Position numbers and translations under genes: made by a program
Notes under the pieces: generated by a model
The model's input: the letters and a program-made list of their open reading frames with translations, nothing else
What the model was told of the DNA's origin: nothing
The model's database searches: none
Shown: in pieces, positions 61,570 to 64,000 of the stretch
How the letters are laid out: each line of letters begins with the position of its first letter
How positions within the stretch are numbered: the first letter of the stretch is position 1
Assembly (NCBI RefSeq): GCF_002116905.1
Contig: NZ_CP015118.1
Coordinates: 3,410,001-3,474,000, forward strand
DNA: 64,000 bases
Source of the DNA: Piscinibacter gummiphilus
Lineage (GTDB): Bacteria; Pseudomonadota; Gammaproteobacteria; Burkholderiales; Burkholderiaceae_C
Direction: 5' to 3'

Positions 61570-62301
61570 TCACTTGGTCATCTGCACGGTGCCGTTGACG
61601 TTGACGACCACCGTGCCCTTGCCCAGCTCCACGGGCAGGCCTTCATCGGCCTGGCCCGCCATCGCGCTCTTGGCACGCACCATCGGCGCGGCATACGCCA
61701 CCTGATCGTTCGAGCCCACGTTCACCTCACGGATCACGTAGCCGGTGTAGCCGAAGTGCTTCGCGTACTCGGCGGCCTTCGCGCGGTAGGCCGAGATGGC
61801 CTGCGCGGTGAGGTCGCTCTCCACCTTCTCGCGCTGCTCGCGCGACAGGTTCGTGCCCACGCGGCCGATGGTCAGCGTGGTGATGCGCCCGGTCAGCTTG
61901 GCGATGCCCGGGATGTCGCGGCCTTCGACCAGCAGCTCGGCGGTGCCCTGCCAACCATTGATCACGCCCTTGTTGGTGTAGCGGGGGAACAGCGAGAAGT
62001 TGCCGGTCTGCACGTCGATCTGGCCCGGCTTGGCGGCCTTCTTCGCCTCGGCGAGCGCGGCGTCCAGCGCCTGCTTGAGCTGGGCCTGCACCTGGGCGGC
62101 CTCGGTGCCTTCGCGGGTGGTGGTGAGGGCCACGCTCAGCAGGTCCTTCGTGACCTCGGCGGTGGCGCTGGCCGACAGGCCCACCACGCCGACGGGCTGG
62201 GAGGAAGCGGGGTCGGCGGCCCACGCCGCCGAGGCGGACAGGGCGACGGCCAGCGTTGCGGCGCGGGTGGCCAGCTTCTTCATCGTTTTCGTTGTTTTCA
62301 T
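61570..62301 (-). CDS. SIMPL (DUF541) domain periplasmic protein
   Basis: A 243-residue exported protein: signal ending SAAWAADP, then the SIMPL-domain pattern VGLSASATAEVTKDLLSVAL, FSLFPRYTNKGVINGWQGTA and LTGRITTLTIGRVGT. Such proteins occur in the periplasm or outer membrane and are linked to oxidative-stress or envelope functions, none firmly shown. The ATG at 62301 has GGAG upstream; one six codons later is an alternative. Its stop is 1 bp from the convergent bdhA stop. Confidence 0.9.
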   Translation of the reverse strand: MKTTKTMKKLATRAATLAVALSASAAWAADPASSQPVGVVGLSASATAEVTKDLLSVALTTTREGTEAAQVQAQLKQALDAALAEAKKAAKPGQIDVQTGNFSLFPRYTNKGVINGWQGTAELLVEGRDIPGIAKLTGRITTLTIGRVGTNLSREQREKVESDLTAQAISAYRAKAAEYAKHFGYTGYVIREVNVGSNDQVAYAAPMVRAKSAMAGQADEGLPVELGKGTVVVNVNGTVQMTK

Positions 62302-62341
62302 TCGGATCTCCGGCAAGGGTCGAGCGGGAAACACGTGCGGG

Positions 62342-63499
62342 TCACGCACGCAGGAACGGCAGCGGGTCGAAGCGGCCCCGGATCACCTTCTCGGGAGGCA
62401 CGCCCCACCACTGCCGGGCAATCGTCGCATACACCTGACGGAAGTCAGACGTGTGCACCAGGTTCTGTGTCGCGTCGAGGCGTTCGAGTTCCGGCATCGT
62501 GCCGATCAGCCCGCCCTTGACCGCACCGCCGAGGGCGAAGTGGGACGAGGCCGTGCCGTGGTCGGTGCCGCGGCTCTGGTTCTCGCGGGCGCGGCGGCCG
62601 AACTCGGAATAGGTCAGCACGAGGGTGCGGTCCCAGGCGCCGGCCTCGACCAGTCCCGCGCGCAGCGCGACCAGGCCCTCCGCCAGTTGCTTGAGCAGGC
62701 CCGCATGGGTGCCGGCCTGCTGCTGGTGGGTGTCGAAGCTGCCGAGGCTCAGGTGGAACACCGGCACGCCACCCTGCCCTGCCTGGCCGGCGACGATGCG
62801 GCACGTGGCACGCACCGCCTGGCCGAAGGCTCCGGCCGGGAACTCGGTGGCGAGCGGTGTGGCCGGCGGTGTGCGAAGGCCGTCGGCGGCCTTCATCACG
62901 TCGGACTCGACGCGCAGCACGTGGGCGAGCGCGGGCGAGCCGCCCCCGTCCACCGATCGCACCAGGCGCGACTGCGCGACGAAAGCGTCCACGTTGCCGA
63001 TGGCCACCGCCCGCGCGCCCCGCAGCGCGCCGGGCCCGGCGCTGCCCAGCGCGACACCTTCCGTGGTGAAGTGCGCGCGGTCGCGCAGGCCGGCGGCCAT
63101 CGCGCGGGCCACCCAGCCGTCGTCGAGGTACTCGTCGGAGGCGGATGCGCTGTCCCAGATCTCGATGGAGCGGAAGTGCGAAAGGTTCGGCGACGGGTAG
63201 CCCAGGCCCTGCAGCACCGCGAGTTCGCCCTGAGCCCACAACGGCATCAGCGGTGCGAGCGCGGGATGCAGGCCGACCTTTTCATCGAGGGGCAGCACGA
63301 CGTCGGGCTTCAGCGCGAGCGTGGGCCGCAGCGCGGCGTAGGCCGGGTCGGCGTACGGCACGACGGTGTTGAGGCCGTCATTGCCGCCCTTCAACTCCAC
63401 GAGCACGAGCACGCGGTCGACCACCGAGGCGGCACGGGCCCAGCCCGGCAGCCCGGCGCAGGCGGCGAGGGACAGCAGGTGTCGGCGATGCAGCTTCAT
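62342..63499 (-). CDS. DUF1501 domain-containing exported protein
   Basis: A 385-residue protein with a Tat-like signal (RRHLLSLAACAGLPGWARA) and the DUF1501 pattern: VLVELKGGNDGLNTVVPY, HFRSIEIWDSAS, LSLGSFDTHQQQ, TYSEFGRRARENQSRGTDHG. The fold is related to alkaline phosphatase/sulfatase enzymes, and the Asp, His and Ser/Thr clusters fit a metal site. It forms a conserved pair with a DUF1800 gene immediately upstream on the same strand (7 bp). Function is unknown. Confidence 0.92.
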   Translation of the reverse strand: MKLHRRHLLSLAACAGLPGWARAASVVDRVLVLVELKGGNDGLNTVVPYADPAYAALRPTLALKPDVVLPLDEKVGLHPALAPLMPLWAQGELAVLQGLGYPSPNLSHFRSIEIWDSASASDEYLDDGWVARAMAAGLRDRAHFTTEGVALGSAGPGALRGARAVAIGNVDAFVAQSRLVRSVDGGGSPALAHVLRVESDVMKAADGLRTPPATPLATEFPAGAFGQAVRATCRIVAGQAGQGGVPVFHLSLGSFDTHQQQAGTHAGLLKQLAEGLVALRAGLVEAGAWDRTLVLTYSEFGRRARENQSRGTDHGTASSHFALGGAVKGGLIGTMPELERLDATQNLVHTSDFRQVYATIARQWWGVPPEKVIRGRFDPLPFLRA

Positions 63500-63506
63500 G
63501 GCGGAT

Positions 63507-64000
63507 TCACTTCAACTGGTAGGCCGGGTCGAGCGTCATCGCCCGCAGGTACGGCAGGCCCACGGTGCCGGCCGGCACGGGGTTGACCGGAGGCACCGGC
63601 AGCACGGCGGCCTGCAGGCGGGACGCGGTGGCCGCGTCCGGCTCGCGATCGGGCCAGGCGCCCAGCGGCCGCAACCAGCCGCCCGCATCGAACGCCACGC
63701 GGGCCGGGCCGAGGCGTCCGCGGCGCGCGCCGTCGGCCATCATGCCGGCGCCGTTCTCGAGGGCGAGGAACACCCGTTCGGTGAACCGCTTGCGCTCGAG
63801 CAGCGTGGCGCCGTCGATCCACGCGGTGTAGCCGGTCCAGCCCTTCACGTTGGGCGGTTGGAACAGGTCCTGGCCGAGCCGCCCGGTCAGCGCCTCGACG
63901 GGTCCGAAGTCATCGAGCGCGAGGTCGAACTGCCGCAGCGTGCCCACGGCCAGTTCCACCGGCGATTTGACCAGCACGCCGCGCGTGGCCGGGGCCCAGA
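63507..64000 (-). CDS. DUF1800 domain-containing protein (5' end outside window)
   Basis: The frame is open to the window edge; about 164 C-terminal residues are visible. The segment RGVLVKSPVELAVGTLRQF and the motif FQPPNVKGWTGYTAWIDGATLLERK are diagnostic for DUF1800, which normally spans 450-550 residues. DUF1800-DUF1501 gene pairs are widespread and probably encode secreted partners. The internal GTG near 63977 is not the true start. Confidence 0.9.
   Translation of the reverse strand, partial: WAPATRGVLVKSPVELAVGTLRQFDLALDDFGPVEALTGRLGQDLFQPPNVKGWTGYTAWIDGATLLERKRFTERVFLALENGAGMMADGARRGRLGPARVAFDAGGWLRPLGAWPDREPDAATASRLQAAVLPVPPVNPVPAGTVGLPYLRAMTLDPAYQLK

Overview
The window is high-GC, densely coded chromosomal DNA with short intergenic gaps. 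Gene content and order (smpB next to ratA-rnfH, rimO next to phaR, PHB genes, gluconate and TRAP genes, a RelA-type synthetase) point to a betaproteobacterium of the order Burkholderiales, probably the Rubrivivax/Rhizobacter/Leptothrix side. Family assignments come from reading the translated sequence only; no database was searched.

Layout. 1-5.1 kb: housekeeping block (DUF4124 protein, rnfH, ratA, smpB, a metC-type lyase, rimO, phaR), with an 86-bp tandem duplication running out of the 3' end of smpB. 5.3-19.1 kb: a probable sulfur-scavenging region. It holds an SsuA/TauA-like binding protein, a carboxylesterase, a D-2-hydroxyacid dehydrogenase with a small HTH plus RNA polymerase alpha-CTD protein, a nitroreductase, and a six-gene operon: NtaA/DmoA-type FMN monooxygenase, Apr/fumarate-reductase-like flavoprotein, 2x[4Fe-4S] ferredoxin, two ABC permeases and an ABC ATPase. 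A methyltransferase, a dienelactone hydrolase, a Mop/TOBE protein and an SfnR-like sigma-54 activator follow. Several gene starts here carry -24/-12 (sigma-54) promoter matches. 19.1-24.7 kb: NtrC-type response regulator, hybrid histidine kinase and an rpoN gene that itself has a -24/-12 match upstream.

24.7-32.3 kb: SDR, lipoprotein, EamA exporter, then a gluconate-type locus: a GntR/LacI-family repressor divergent from gluconokinase, a three-gene TRAP transporter and an SDR, with two 14-bp palindromic operators exactly 100 bp apart. 32.4-43.2 kb: phytase-like esterase, MocR regulator, universal stress proteins, single-domain response regulator, DUF4272 protein, MDR oxidoreductase, two LysR regulators and an MFS transporter. 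43.2-49.5 kb: TonB receptor, ABC-2 export system and DUF2946 protein. 50.1-52.4 kb: an arsRI-acr3-arsC operon. 53.4-57.2 kb: two DUF1254 proteins around an outer-membrane-type protein. 57.4-64 kb: tRNA-Val(GAC), relA, an alpha/beta hydrolase, 3-hydroxybutyrate dehydrogenase, a SIMPL protein and a DUF1501/DUF1800 pair cut by the window edge.

How the parts may work together. The best candidate for an under-described system is 5.3-24.7 kb. Structural genes for importing and oxidising an unidentified (probably organosulfur) compound lie behind sigma-54-type promoters, beside a receiver-less activator, a second two-component sigma-54 activator and what looks like a non-housekeeping copy of rpoN. 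The substrate, and the link between this activator and these promoters, are inference.
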